From Archangium sp. (GTDB taxonomy: Bacteria; Myxococcota; Myxococcia; Myxococcales; Myxococcaceae): a DNA stretch of 44,315 nt. Each line of letters opens with the position of its first letter. The first letter of the stretch is position 1. Positions 33,004 to 41,992 of this stretch are shown one piece after another. The notes beneath the pieces are model-generated. The model made no database searches. It was given only the letters and a program-made list of their open reading frames with translations, and was not told the DNA's origin. The position numbers and the translations under genes were made by a program. The stretch is from assembly GCA_016792935.1 (NCBI GenBank), contig JAEUJS010000142.1:1-44315 (forward strand). Reading direction: 5' to 3'.

Positions 33004-35679
33004 GTGACGTCTGACGCCGCCGACCGCCGCCCTGATCCCGACGCGCTGCTCAAGCGCGTCACGGCCGAGGCGAGCACGCGCGCGCGGTTGAAGATCTTCT
33101 TCGGCTTCGCTCCGGGCGTCGGCAAGACGTTCGCGATGCTCGAATCGGCACACCGGCTCATCGCCCAGGGTGTCTCGGTGGTGGTGGGCATCGTCGAGAC
33201 GCACGGCAGATCGGAGACCGCGGCGCTGCTCGAAGGCCTCGAGGTTCTGCCGCGCAAGAAGCTCGAGTACCGCGGCACCACGCTCGAGGAATTCGATCTC
33301 GAGCGCGCGCTCGCCCGCAAGCCGCAGGTCCTGCTCCTCGACGAGCTGGCGCACACCAACGTGCAGGGCAGCCGCCACGAGCGCCGCTGGCAAGACGTGC
33401 TCGAGCTGCTCGACGCGGGCATCGAGGTGCACACCACGCTCAACGTGCAGCACGTCGAGAGCCTCAACGACGTGGTGGAACAGATCACCCGCGTGCAGGT
33501 GCGCGAGACCGTGCCTGACGCGCTGCTCGAGCGCGCCGACGGCATCGAGCTGGTCGACCTGCCGCCTGAAGAGCTCCTCAAGCGGCTGCGCGACGGAAAG
33601 GTGTACCTGCCCGAGCAGGCGCGGCGCGCGGGCGAGCACTTCTTCCGCGAAGGCAATCTCCTCGCGCTGCGTGAGCTGGCGCTGCGTCGCACCGCCGAGC
33701 GCGTCGACCGCGCCGTGCAGGACTACCGCAAGCTCCACGAGATCCAGACCACGTGGCCCGCGGGCGAGCGGTTGCTGGTGTGCGTCGGACCCGCTCCGGC
33801 GTCAGCACGGCTCGTGCGAGCGACGCGTCGCATCGCCGCTGGTCTGCGCGCGCCCTGGTACGCGGCCTGCGTCGCCAACCCCGTCGCGCCGCTGGCGAAG
33901 GAAGATCAGGCTCGCCTCGAAGCGCACCTCGAGCTCGCGCAGTCACTCGGTGGCGAGGTCGTGCGCCCCTCGGGCACCGCCATCGCCGAGGAGCTGTTGT
34001 CGTGGGCGCGCGCGCACAACGTCACCCGCATCCTGCTCGGAAAACCCACCCACACGTGGTGGCGCGATCGACTGCGCGGCTCACTGCTCGACGCCATCGT
34101 GCGAGGGAGCGGAGACATCGACGTGCTCGTCATCTCCGGCGACGCCGAAGATCCACGGCCGCGTGAGGCGAGCGCTCCGACAGAACGCGCGCCGTGGTGG
34201 GCGTGGGTCACCAGCGTCGCGGCGATCGCCGTCACCACCGGCGTGAACTTCCTGATGCACCACGAGTTCAAGGTGCCCGACCCTGAGGTGCTCTTCCTCG
34301 CGACCATCATGTTGGTGGCGGCGGCGTTCGGTCGGGGGCCGTCGCTCCTCGCGTCGGCGCTCTCGGTGGCGGCGTACGACTTCTTCTTCGTGCCGCCCTA
34401 CTTCACCTTCACCGTCACCGACTCACGGTACGTGCTCACCTTCACGATGATGTTCGTGGTGGGCGTGGTGACCTCGACCCTCGTGAGCCGCATGCGTGGG
34501 CAGGAACGCGAGGCGCGGTCGCGAGAGACCGACACGCGGGCGTTGCTCTCGCTCACGCGCGACGTGGGGCACGCCTCGACCGTCGCCGAACTGGCGCGCG
34601 CGCTGTCGTCACACGTCGTCGAGGCCGTGGGCGGGAGCGTGGTGGTGCTGATGCCCGGCGCCGGCGGCCTGAGCGTCATCGGCAGCTCTCCGGAAGGCAC
34701 CACGCTCGAGAAGACCGACCTCGGCGTCGCGCAGTGGACACACGAGCACCAACGCGAAGCCGGGCTCTCGACGCCCACGCTCTCGGGGGCGCGCGTGCTG
34801 GCGTTGCCCATCGGCCGCGCCTCGGGCGTGCTCGCCTGGAGGCCGGGCAGAGAAGACCTCGACCCACAGCGCCGCGCGCTCCTCGACGCCTTCAACCGCC
34901 AGGCGGGGCTCGCGCTCGATCGCCTGCAGTTCGGAGAGGCCGCGCGCACCGCCGCGCTCAAGGCCCGCACCGAAGAGCTGCGCAGCTCGCTCTTGTCCAC
35001 GGTGTCGCACGACCTCCGCACGCCGCTCGCGGTCGTGACCGGCGCCGCGAGCACGCTGCGCGATGACCGCGAGCTGTCCGACGACAACCGGCAGCAGCTG
35101 GTGGAGACCATCGTCGACGAAGCCGAGCGCCTCGAACGCGTGGTGCGCAACCTGCTCGACATGACCCGGGTGCAGGCGGGCGCGCTCAAGGTGAAGAAGG
35201 AATGGGTGCCGGTGGACGAGCTCATCGGCTCGGCGCGCACGCGCTTGAGCAAGGTGCTCGCCGGGCGCGACATCACCACGCGCGTGTCACCCGACGCGCC
35301 CTTCGTGCACGCCGACCCCGCGCTCTTCGAACAGGTGCTCTTCAACCTCCTCGACAACGCGGCGAAGTACACGCCGGCCGGCTCTCCGCTCGAGCTCGAG
35401 GTGACTCGACGTGACGAGACCACGCGGCTCGCGGTGAGCGATCGCGGCCCCGGTGTGCCCGAAGAAGAGCGCGAGCGCCTGTTCGACAAGTTCTACCGGG
35501 GGCCTTCGGCGCAGGCGGCTCCGGGCGCGGGGCTGGGGCTGGCCATCTGCCGCGGCATCATCGAAGCGCACGGCGGCACCCTGCACGTCGAGGGGCGCGA
35601 GGGCGGCGGCGCGACGTTCGTGATCACCGTGCCGCGCGACGGTGAGCCGCCGCAGATTCCGACCGAGGAGGCGACATGA
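33004..35679 (+). CDS. kdpD: K+-sensing histidine kinase KdpD
   Basis: 891 residues from a GTG at 33004, with GAGAG upstream; the frame is open earlier but that part crosses the gap. KdpD senses low K+ and phosphorylates KdpE. Order: KdpD N-domain with Walker A GFAPGVGKT (34-42) and LLLDELAHTN; a Usp-like domain (~245-375) with ILLGKP; four membrane helices of DUF4118 (~397-495); a GAF-like domain (~510-650); HisKA with His669 in STVSHDLRTPLAVV; HATPase with NLLDNAAKY, DRGPGVP and GAGLGLAI. Length and layout match E. coli KdpD (894). The stop overlaps kdpE as ATGA. Confidence 0.96.
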   Translation: MTSDAADRRPDPDALLKRVTAEASTRARLKIFFGFAPGVGKTFAMLESAHRLIAQGVSVVVGIVETHGRSETAALLEGLEVLPRKKLEYRGTTLEEFDLERALARKPQVLLLDELAHTNVQGSRHERRWQDVLELLDAGIEVHTTLNVQHVESLNDVVEQITRVQVRETVPDALLERADGIELVDLPPEELLKRLRDGKVYLPEQARRAGEHFFREGNLLALRELALRRTAERVDRAVQDYRKLHEIQTTWPAGERLLVCVGPAPASARLVRATRRIAAGLRAPWYAACVANPVAPLAKEDQARLEAHLELAQSLGGEVVRPSGTAIAEELLSWARAHNVTRILLGKPTHTWWRDRLRGSLLDAIVRGSGDIDVLVISGDAEDPRPREASAPTERAPWWAWVTSVAAIAVTTGVNFLMHHEFKVPDPEVLFLATIMLVAAAFGRGPSLLASALSVAAYDFFFVPPYFTFTVTDSRYVLTFTMMFVVGVVTSTLVSRMRGQEREARSRETDTRALLSLTRDVGHASTVAELARALSSHVVEAVGGSVVVLMPGAGGLSVIGSSPEGTTLEKTDLGVAQWTHEHQREAGLSTPTLSGARVLALPIGRASGVLAWRPGREDLDPQRRALLDAFNRQAGLALDRLQFGEAARTAALKARTEELRSSLLSTVSHDLRTPLAVVTGAASTLRDDRELSDDNRQQLVETIVDEAERLERVVRNLLDMTRVQAGALKVKKEWVPVDELIGSARTRLSKVLAGRDITTRVSPDAPFVHADPALFEQVLFNLLDNAAKYTPAGSPLELEVTRRDETTRLAVSDRGPGVPEEERERLFDKFYRGPSAQAAPGAGLGLAICRGIIEAHGGTLHVEGREGGGATFVITVPRDGEPPQIPTEEAT

Positions 35680-36365
35680 CTGGCACTGGCCCGTTGATTC
35701 TCCTCGTCGACGACGAGGTGCAGATGCGGCGCTTCTTGCGCGCGGCGCTCACCAGCCAGGGCTACCAGCTGCTCGAAGCCGAGAAGGGCGCCGAGGTGGT
35801 CGGCCTCGTCGCGTCGCACAACCCCGATCTCGTCCTGCTCGATCTCGGCCTGCCCGATCTCGACGGCCTCGAGGTGACGCGCAAGGTGCGTGAGTTCAGC
35901 CGCGTGCCCATCATCGTCATCTCGGCGCGCGGTCGCGAAGATGACAAGGTCATCGCGCTCGACGCGGGCGCCAACGACTACGTCACCAAGCCGTTCGGCA
36001 TCAACGAGCTCCTCGCGCGGCTGCGCGTGGCGTTGAGAGATCGCCAGACGGGAGAAGCAGAGCCCGCCAACATCGAGCTGCGCGGGCTGTCGATCGACTT
36101 CGCGCGCCACGAGGTGAAGCGTGACGGTGAGTTGATCAAGCTCACTCCGCTGGAATTCAAGTTGCTCGCCTGTCTCGCGCGGCACGCCGGCAAGGTGCTC
36201 ACGCATCGCCAGCTGCTCAAAGAAGTGTGGGGACCGACGCATGGCGAGCAGACGCACTACGTGCGCGTGTACATGGCGAACCTGCGCAAGAAGCTCGAGC
36301 CCGATCCTTCGGCGCCGAAGTACCTCCTCACCGAGGCGGGCGTCGGCTACCGCCTGAAGGACTGA
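35676..36365 (+). CDS. kdpE: OmpR-family response regulator KdpE
   Basis: 229 residues. Receiver domain with Asp12/Asp13, phosphoacceptor Asp56 in LVLLDLGLPDLDG, the Ser in VISARG and Lys104 in YVTKPF; then a winged-helix DNA-binding domain (LTPLEFKLLACLARHAG, VRVYMANLRKKLEPDP, GVGYRLKD). It activates kdp transcription when phosphorylated by KdpD. The start overlaps kdpD as ATGA. The phased repeat at 26666-26684 is its best candidate site in the window. Confidence 0.96.
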   Translation: MTGTGPLILLVDDEVQMRRFLRAALTSQGYQLLEAEKGAEVVGLVASHNPDLVLLDLGLPDLDGLEVTRKVREFSRVPIIVISARGREDDKVIALDAGANDYVTKPFGINELLARLRVALRDRQTGEAEPANIELRGLSIDFARHEVKRDGELIKLTPLEFKLLACLARHAGKVLTHRQLLKEVWGPTHGEQTHYVRVYMANLRKKLEPDPSAPKYLLTEAGVGYRLKD

Positions 36366-36374
36366 AGGCTCGCG

Positions 36375-36710
36375 ATGAACTGGCTGTGCATCGGCGGGTT
36401 GTTCGTCATCACCGCGCTCGCGGAGATCGTCGGCTGCTACCTGCCCTGGCTCGTCCTGCGCAAGGGCGCCTCGGCGTGGCTCCTCGTTCCGGCCGCCGCG
36501 AGCCTGGGCGCCTTCGCGTGGCTGCTGACGTTGCACCCTTCCGCGGCGGGGCGCACCTACGCGGCGTACGGAGGCGTCTACGTCAGCGTCGCCATTGTCT
36601 GGCTGTGGGCCGTCGACGGTCAGCGCCCGACCGCCTTCGACGTGGTAGGCGCGCTCATCGCGCTCTGCGGCATGGCCGTCATCGTCTTCGGCGCGGCACG
36701 GCACGAATGA
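36375..36710 (+). CDS. YnfA/UPF0060 small membrane protein
   Basis: 111 residues, four membrane helices. [19 protein letters not shown] and [20 protein letters not shown] followed by [19 protein letters not shown] are the family hallmarks. YnfA proteins are SMR-like; the E. coli and Shigella forms are linked to efflux of cationic compounds, with no firm role known here. It lies 9 bases after kdpE, so it is probably in the same transcript. Confidence 0.93.
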   Translation: MNWLCIGGLFVITALAEIVGCYLPWLVLRKGASAWLLVPAAASLGAFAWLLTLHPSAAGRTYAAYGGVYVSVAIVWLWAVDGQRPTAFDVVGALIALCGMAVIVFGAARHE

Positions 36711-36715
36711 CCGGG

Positions 36716-36773
36716 TCGAAGTTCACCACGCGCAAACGTTTCGCCGGTCCCGCGCTGGACCGTCGAACTTCGA
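36716..36773. promoter_or_regulatory. Inverted repeat ahead of the orphan kinase
   Basis: TCGAAGTTC (36716-36724) and GAACTTCGA (36765-36773) are perfect 9-base arms 40 bases apart, within the 80-base gap before the kinase start at 36791. The right copy is itself nearly palindromic (TCGAACTTCGA, 36763-36773). The spacing suggests two operator half-sites rather than a hairpin. Confidence 0.35.
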
Positions 36774-36790
36774 GCGTTACCTATCCAGAC

Positions 36791-37699
36791 ATGAGCTTGG
36801 TGCGTCGCGCAGCGCTCATCGCAGGGAGCTACATCGCGCTGGCGACGCTCTGGATCCTCGGCACCGGCGCCCTCGCGCGCTCGCTGACGAACTCGGCCGA
36901 TGAGCTGGAGCGCTTCGAGCGGTACAAAGGCCTCATCTTCGTCGGCGGCACGGGGCTGCTGCTGCTGCTCGCGTCGTGGTTCGTGCTGCGACGGCTGCAG
37001 GCCGATCTCGTGCGCGACGCCGAGGCGCGCGAGACCATGTTGGAGCTCGAGCGACACTCGCAGTCTGGTCTCTTCGTCAGCTCCATCGTGCACGACGCGA
37101 ACAACGTGGCGACCGTGGTGTCGGCCGCCCTTCACGAGCTCGCGCGCGGCGCACGCGATCAGCAGGCGCGCGAAGCGGTGAGCGACGCCCAGACCTCGCT
37201 CGACAAGTTGCAGAGCCTGTTTCGCGATCTCAAGACCATGGGCCGGTTCGAGCGCGCGTGCGTCCAGCCGCGCGAGCTCGTCGGGCTGGTCGAGAAGACG
37301 GTGCGGCTGCTCCGCGGTCACTCCCTCGTCAAACACTGTCGAATCGTCGTCGTCGCGCCCGAGCCCATCACGATGCCGCTCGATTCCGGCCTCGTCGATC
37401 AGATGTTGATCAACCTCGTGCTCAACGCCGCCGACGCGACGCAGGGGCGCGGACGCGTCGAGGTACGCATGTTCAAGGAAGGCGACAGCGCGCGGCTCGA
37501 GGTGCACGACGACGGCCCGGGCGTGCCGGCAGAGGCGCAAGCGCAGCTCTTCCATGCCTTCAAGACCACCAAGGCCCACGGCACGGGCCTGGGCCTGCTC
37601 TCGGTGCGGGAATGCGCGACCCGCCACGGCGGCGCGGTCAACTACGTGACCTCGCCGCTCGGCGGTGCGTGCTTCACGGTGAGCCTGCCGGTCGCCTGA
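36791..37699 (+). CDS. Membrane histidine kinase, orphan
   Basis: 302 residues from the ATG at 36791. Two membrane helices (about 8-28 and 47-66) enclose a very short outer loop of under 20 residues, so it probably senses something in the membrane or inside. The phosphoacceptor is His101 in IVHDANN, a variant of the HDFNN box of NtrB-like kinases. N box LINLVLNAADAT, G1 DDGPGVP and G2 GTGLGLL are intact. No regulator is encoded next to it. It lies 80 bases after the YnfA-like gene and converges on kup (3-base gap). Confidence 0.88.
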   Translation: MSLVRRAALIAGSYIALATLWILGTGALARSLTNSADELERFERYKGLIFVGGTGLLLLLASWFVLRRLQADLVRDAEARETMLELERHSQSGLFVSSIVHDANNVATVVSAALHELARGARDQQAREAVSDAQTSLDKLQSLFRDLKTMGRFERACVQPRELVGLVEKTVRLLRGHSLVKHCRIVVVAPEPITMPLDSGLVDQMLINLVLNAADATQGRGRVEVRMFKEGDSARLEVHDDGPGVPAEAQAQLFHAFKTTKAHGTGLGLLSVRECATRHGGAVNYVTSPLGGACFTVSLPVA

Positions 37700-37702
37700 G
37701 CC

Positions 37703-39676
37703 TCACAGGTCGACCTGCATGCCCAGCTCGACCACGCGGCCGGGCGGAATGCCGAAGTAGCTCGTCGCCGGCAGCGCGTTGCGCGACACGAAGGCGAACA
37801 GCAGCTTGCGCCACACCATCATCGGCGACTTGCCGTTGGTGAGGAGCGTCTCGCGCCCGAGGAAATACGAGGTGGTCGACGGCTCACACACCAGGTTGCT
37901 CTCGCGCGCACGAATGAGGATCTTCGGCACGTTCGGCGTTTCCATGAAGCCGGTGTGCCAGAGCACGCGGAAGAAGCCGTTGCCCAGATCCTCGACGCTG
38001 ATCTGTTCCTCTTTTGCGACGGTCGGCACGTCTTCGGGGATGATCGACAACAACACCACCTGCCGGTGCAGCACCTGGTTGTGCTTCAAGTGGTGCAGCA
38101 ACACCGGTGGCGTGCCGTCGGGGTTGCCAGCCATGAACACCGCGGTGCCACGCACGCGATGCGGCTTGGTGGCCTCGAGATCTTCGAGCAGCGCCGACAG
38201 CGGCATGACCGACTGCGTGAAGCGCACGGCCAGTTCCTTGCGGCCCCGCTTCCACGTCGTCATCAGCGCGAACATGCCCACGCCGACCGCGATGGGGAAC
38301 CAGCCACCCTCGAAGAACTTGAGCGCGTTGGCGGCGAAGAACGGAATGTCGAACGCGAGGAAGAGCACCAGCAGCGGCAGCGCCTTCCACATCGCCCACT
38401 TCCAGTTCTTGAGCGTCACCACGAAGTAGACGAGCGAGGTGATGCCCATCGTGCCCGTGACCGCGATGCCGTAGGCGGCGGCAAGCGCGGTCGATTCGCG
38501 GAACACCAACACCAGGCCAAGACAGCTCACCATCAGCGCGACGTTCACTTCGGGGATGAAGATCTGCCCTTCATTCACCGCCGAGGTGTGCACGATGGTG
38601 ACGCGCGGCATGTACCCGAGCGCGACGGCCTGACGGGTGAGCGAGAAGGCCCCGCTGATCAGCGCCTGCGAGGCGATGACCGTGGCCGCCGTGGCCAGAC
38701 CGACCATCGGGTAGAGCGCGAACTCGGGCACGATGGCCCAGAACGGCTTCTCGACCCAGCCGTGCTCGAGCAGAAACGCACCTTGACCGAAGTAGTTCAG
38801 CATCAAGGCCGGGAGCACGATCGCGAACCAGCCGGCGCGAATGGGCTTCGCTCCGAAGTGGCCCATGTCGGCGTAGAGCGCTTCACCACCGGTGATGCAC
38901 AACACGACCGAGCCGAGCACCTTGAACGCGCGCCCCGGGTCGGTCTTGAAGACCTCGACCGCGTAGCCGGGCCAGATGGCCTTCAAGATCTCCGGGTTGT
39001 TGATGATGCCCTTCAACCCCAGCCCGCCGATCACGCAGAACCACACCAGCATGATGGGCCCGAAGGCCTTGCCGATCTTGTCCGTGCCGCGCTTCTGCAC
39101 GAGGAAGAGCGCCAGGAGGATGAGCAGCGTCAGCGGGACGACCCAGCGATCGAAGGTGTGGGTCGCCACGCTCAGGCCTTCGACCGCCGAGAGCACCGAG
39201 ATGGCTGGCGTGATGATGCCGTCGCCGTAGAGCAGCGCCGCGCCGAACAACGCCGCCAGCACCACCGCCCCGCGCACGCGGCTCTCAGCCTTGTGGGGGA
39301 TCAGCGCCAACAACGCGAAGATGCCGCCCTCGCCCTTGTTGTGCGCCCGCATGATGAACGACAGGTACTTCACGGTCACCACCATGGTGAGTGACCAGAA
39401 GAAGAGCGAGAGCAGCCCCATCACGCTCTCGTGGCCGACGACCAGCGAGTGCGGCTTGGTCACGCCCTGCGCGTCCTTCGAGAAACATTCCGCGACGGCG
39501 TAGAGCGGGCTGGTGCCGATGTCGCCGAAGACGATCCCCAACGCTCCGAGCGCGAGCGGGAGCAGCTTCTTCTCGTGACCGTGACCGTGGCCGCTACTGC
39601 TGGGTTCGCCCTTCGATTCGGCGCTCGGCGGCGTGGCCGCAGCCGGCTCAGGAGAGGCACTCATTCGCGGGCTCAT
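37703..39676 (-). CDS. kup: Low-affinity K+ uptake protein Kup
   Basis: 657 residues from the ATG at 39674-39676 (MSPRMSAS), with GGGAG upstream; an ATG 12 bases later is the alternative. Kup is a K+/H+ symporter of the KUP/HAK/KT family. ALGIVFGDIGTSPLYA is the family signature, followed by KYLSFIMRAHNKGEGGIFAL, YGDGIITPAISVLSAVEGL and a dozen membrane helices; a ~180-residue cytoplasmic end follows. The N-terminus carries a Ser/Pro/Gly-His-rich leader (SGHGHGHE) absent from most Kup. It lies next to the kdp operon but on the other strand. Confidence 0.96.
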   Translation of the reverse strand: MSPRMSASPEPAAATPPSAESKGEPSSSGHGHGHEKKLLPLALGALGIVFGDIGTSPLYAVAECFSKDAQGVTKPHSLVVGHESVMGLLSLFFWSLTMVVTVKYLSFIMRAHNKGEGGIFALLALIPHKAESRVRGAVVLAALFGAALLYGDGIITPAISVLSAVEGLSVATHTFDRWVVPLTLLILLALFLVQKRGTDKIGKAFGPIMLVWFCVIGGLGLKGIINNPEILKAIWPGYAVEVFKTDPGRAFKVLGSVVLCITGGEALYADMGHFGAKPIRAGWFAIVLPALMLNYFGQGAFLLEHGWVEKPFWAIVPEFALYPMVGLATAATVIASQALISGAFSLTRQAVALGYMPRVTIVHTSAVNEGQIFIPEVNVALMVSCLGLVLVFRESTALAAAYGIAVTGTMGITSLVYFVVTLKNWKWAMWKALPLLVLFLAFDIPFFAANALKFFEGGWFPIAVGVGMFALMTTWKRGRKELAVRFTQSVMPLSALLEDLEATKPHRVRGTAVFMAGNPDGTPPVLLHHLKHNQVLHRQVVLLSIIPEDVPTVAKEEQISVEDLGNGFFRVLWHTGFMETPNVPKILIRARESNLVCEPSTTSYFLGRETLLTNGKSPMMVWRKLLFAFVSRNALPATSYFGIPPGRVVELGMQVDL

Positions 39677-39833
39677 AGCGCAAAGACTCCCTTCGCCCAG
39701 CCCATTCGCGAAACCTCGGCAGTGACGGCCGGTTACCGCGCCATCGATGAGGTCCGTGAAAGGGGCGTTGGTGTCGGGACGTGGTAGATCTGGCCACACT
39801 GACGTTGACGTTCCCGCTTGGGGGCAACGCAAG

Positions 39834-41405
39834 ATGGCTGAGGCTGAAGTCGATCCGCTCGTAGGTCAGGTCTTGAGCGGCCGCTTCGAGATCGTGGCGC
39901 CGATCGGCATCGGCGGAATGGGCCGCGTCTACAAAGCCGTGCAACAGCCGCTCGGCCGCGAGGTCGCGCTCAAGGTCTTGAACCCCCGCTACGACGGCAC
40001 GAAAGATCCCGGCTTCGAACGCCGCTTCTTCCTCGAAGCGTCGATGACCGCGAAGTTGAAGCACCCCAACACCATCACGGTGCACGACTACGGCCGCACC
40101 GACGACGGCATCTACTTCATCGCGATGGAGTTTCTGGAAGGCGACACGCTCCAGAAAGTCCTCTCAGAGAACGGCCGCCTGCCGTGGCCGCGCGCGCTGT
40201 TCATCGCCGGTCAGGTCGCGCGCTCGCTGCGTGAAGCGCACAAGCTGGGACTCGTTCACCGCGATCTCAAACCCGCGAACGTGATGTTGATGACCGAGGG
40301 CACCGGTGGAGACACCGTGAAGGTCCTCGACTTCGGCCTCGTGAAGTCGTTCACGCCCGAGAAGCCCAAAGAAGACGAGGTCGATCGCACCGGCCTCACG
40401 CAAGCGGGCGTCCTGCTCGGCTCTCCGCTCTACATGGCGCCCGAGCAGGCGCGTGGTGAAGCCGACCCGCGCACCGACATCTACGCGCTCGGCGTTCTGA
40501 TGTTCCAGACCATCGCCGGTCGTCCTCCGTTCGTGAGCAAGGAGTCGATCGACGTCATCGTCAAACACATCCGCGAGAAGCCGCCTGAGCTGCGCTCGCT
40601 CGTTCCCGAAGTGCCGATCGAGGTGAACTCGCTGGTCATGAAGTGTCTGGAGAAAGAGCCGCCCGCGCGCTTCCAGACGATGGACGAATTGCTCGACGCG
40701 ATGCGCATGGCGACCGCGGGCCAGGGACTCTCGGGCGCCTTCGCTGATCCGCGCACGCAGTCGGGCCTCTACCCGCGCACCAGCACGCCGCACCACCCGG
40801 TCGTCAATCTGCCGGGGAGCGCGACGCCGAACTCCGTCAGCGCCGAAGACATCAAGAGCCTCGAGGTGGACATCGCCGAGAGCGGAGCGCGCCGCCGAAG
40901 CCGCATGCCGATGATCCTCGGCGTCAGCGGCGTGATCGCGCTCGGAGCGATCGTCGGTGGCTTCGCCGCGTGGAAGGCGATGAAGAGCGAGCCGAAGGTG
41001 ACGCCTCCGAAAGATCCGGTCGTCATCGTTCCCAAGATCGATCCACCTTCGATCGTCGACGTGAAGTTCGACATCGACAGCGAGCCGAAGGGCGCGACCG
41101 TGCTGCGCAATGGACTCAAGATCGGCGTGACGCCCTTCTCACTCACCCTGCAACGCAAGGACTCAGCGGCGCTGCAGCTCGAGCTCTCGTACGTGCTCGA
41201 AGGCTACGAGCCCGCGAACGTCGTCGCGCAGGGGAGCGAAGGCATCGTCAGCGTCAGCCGCGCGCTCGTGAAGAAGCCAGAGCCGGTCGTGAACACCAAC
41301 AACCGGCCTCCGAAGAATCCCAAGAACCCCAAGAATCCGAAGAATCCGAAGGACCCGAAAGATCCGAAGGACAACCCCGAGGGCTACAAAGACGACCCGT
41401 ACTGA
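39834..41405 (+). CDS. Ser/Thr protein kinase with TM segment and PEGA domain
   Basis: 523 residues from the ATG at 39834. Kinase domain at ~17-285: glycine loop IGIGGMGRVY, Lys47 in VALKVL, HRDLKPAN (142-149), DFG (166-168), SPLYMAPEQ. All catalytic residues are present. A ~65-residue linker leads to a membrane helix at ~359-380 (MILGVSGVIALGAIVGGF), then a PEGA domain (DSEPKGATVLRNG) outside, and a tail of seven Lys-Asn/Asp-Pro repeats (41313-41375). It is of the PknB-like type widespread in myxobacteria. The target is unknown. Divergent from kup; the 157-base gap carries a tandem GACGTTGACGTT but no clear operator. Confidence 0.93.
   Translation: MAEAEVDPLVGQVLSGRFEIVAPIGIGGMGRVYKAVQQPLGREVALKVLNPRYDGTKDPGFERRFFLEASMTAKLKHPNTITVHDYGRTDDGIYFIAMEFLEGDTLQKVLSENGRLPWPRALFIAGQVARSLREAHKLGLVHRDLKPANVMLMTEGTGGDTVKVLDFGLVKSFTPEKPKEDEVDRTGLTQAGVLLGSPLYMAPEQARGEADPRTDIYALGVLMFQTIAGRPPFVSKESIDVIVKHIREKPPELRSLVPEVPIEVNSLVMKCLEKEPPARFQTMDELLDAMRMATAGQGLSGAFADPRTQSGLYPRTSTPHHPVVNLPGSATPNSVSAEDIKSLEVDIAESGARRRSRMPMILGVSGVIALGAIVGGFAAWKAMKSEPKVTPPKDPVVIVPKIDPPSIVDVKFDIDSEPKGATVLRNGLKIGVTPFSLTLQRKDSAALQLELSYVLEGYEPANVVAQGSEGIVSVSRALVKKPEPVVNTNNRPPKNPKNPKNPKNPKDPKDPKDNPEGYKDDPY
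41313..41375 (+). repeat. 9-base in-frame tandem repeat (Lys-Asn/Asp-Pro)
   Basis: Seven 9-base units code for KNP four times, then KDP, KDP and KDN near the end of the kinase. Third codon positions vary between units (ccc/ccg, aat/aac), so the repeat is old or selected at protein level rather than a fresh slippage product. Confidence 0.8.
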
Positions 41406-41432
41406 GCGCACCATCACCGCAGGTGAGGTCGT

Positions 41433-41930
41433 CTACTGCTCGGCTTCGCGGAGCGCGCCGTCGAGGAAGCTGCGCAGTTCGTACATCTGCTCCGAGCCGA
41501 ACCCCTGGCCCACGTAGGCCGCGCCGTAGCTGAAGCCGCCGCCGAAGAGCATCGCTGCGAGAATGAGCGTGGGTGTCAGGAGCGCGCCGCCCAACATCCA
41601 TTGGCTGGTCAGCCACACCGCCGCGCCGACCGACAACAAGCCGAACAGGAGCTGGATGCCGACGAAGAGCGTCCACAGCTGCGGGTGCGGCGAGAAGGTG
41701 GCTGACAGCCGCGTGCCGCCACCGGCTCGCTCGTCGAGTTGCACGTCGAGGTGCGGTGTCCAGAAGTGGCGCCTGGCGTCGACGATGGTGAGCAGCACGG
41801 TGCGGCGGAAGACCGAACCGGTCACGTTGCTGCCGTCCAACGCGAGGTGGTGGCGCACCTTCTCGGTGATGGTCTCCGGCGACTGAGCGAGCTCCAACGT
41901 GAAGCGAGGTCTGGCGCGGGGTCTCTCCAT
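41433..41930 (-). CDS. Two-helix membrane protein of unknown function
   Basis: 165 residues from the ATG at 41928-41930 (MERPRARPRFTLELAQ). The first ~85 residues are a soluble beta-rich domain (SPETITEKVRHHLALDG, DVQLDERAGGGTRLSATFSP) that looks SRPBCC-like in its strand pattern. Two hydrophobic stretches follow, ~90-110 and ~118-138, and a short helix ends the protein. It converges with the kinase gene, 27 bases away. The next gene on its strand stops 62 bases upstream of its ATG. Not recognised. Confidence 0.6.
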   Translation of the reverse strand: MERPRARPRFTLELAQSPETITEKVRHHLALDGSNVTGSVFRRTVLLTIVDARRHFWTPHLDVQLDERAGGGTRLSATFSPHPQLWTLFVGIQLLFGLLSVGAAVWLTSQWMLGGALLTPTLILAAMLFGGGFSYGAAYVGQGFGSEQMYELRSFLDGALREAEQ

Positions 41931-41992
41931 GGGTGCGTGGAGCCTACCGCGCGAACATTCCGGGACGACGCCGCGCCGACCTCGCTGCGTGA

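Noticed and set aside
39677-39833. A c-di-AMP (ydaO-type) riboswitch ahead of kup.
   Set aside because: I looked for the conserved ydaO core on the minus strand and could not find it; only a normal Shine-Dalgarno is visible.
41313-41375. Short tandem repeat as a CRISPR or mobile-element trace.
   Set aside because: Units are 9 bases, in frame, without spacers, and encode a regular tripeptide tail.
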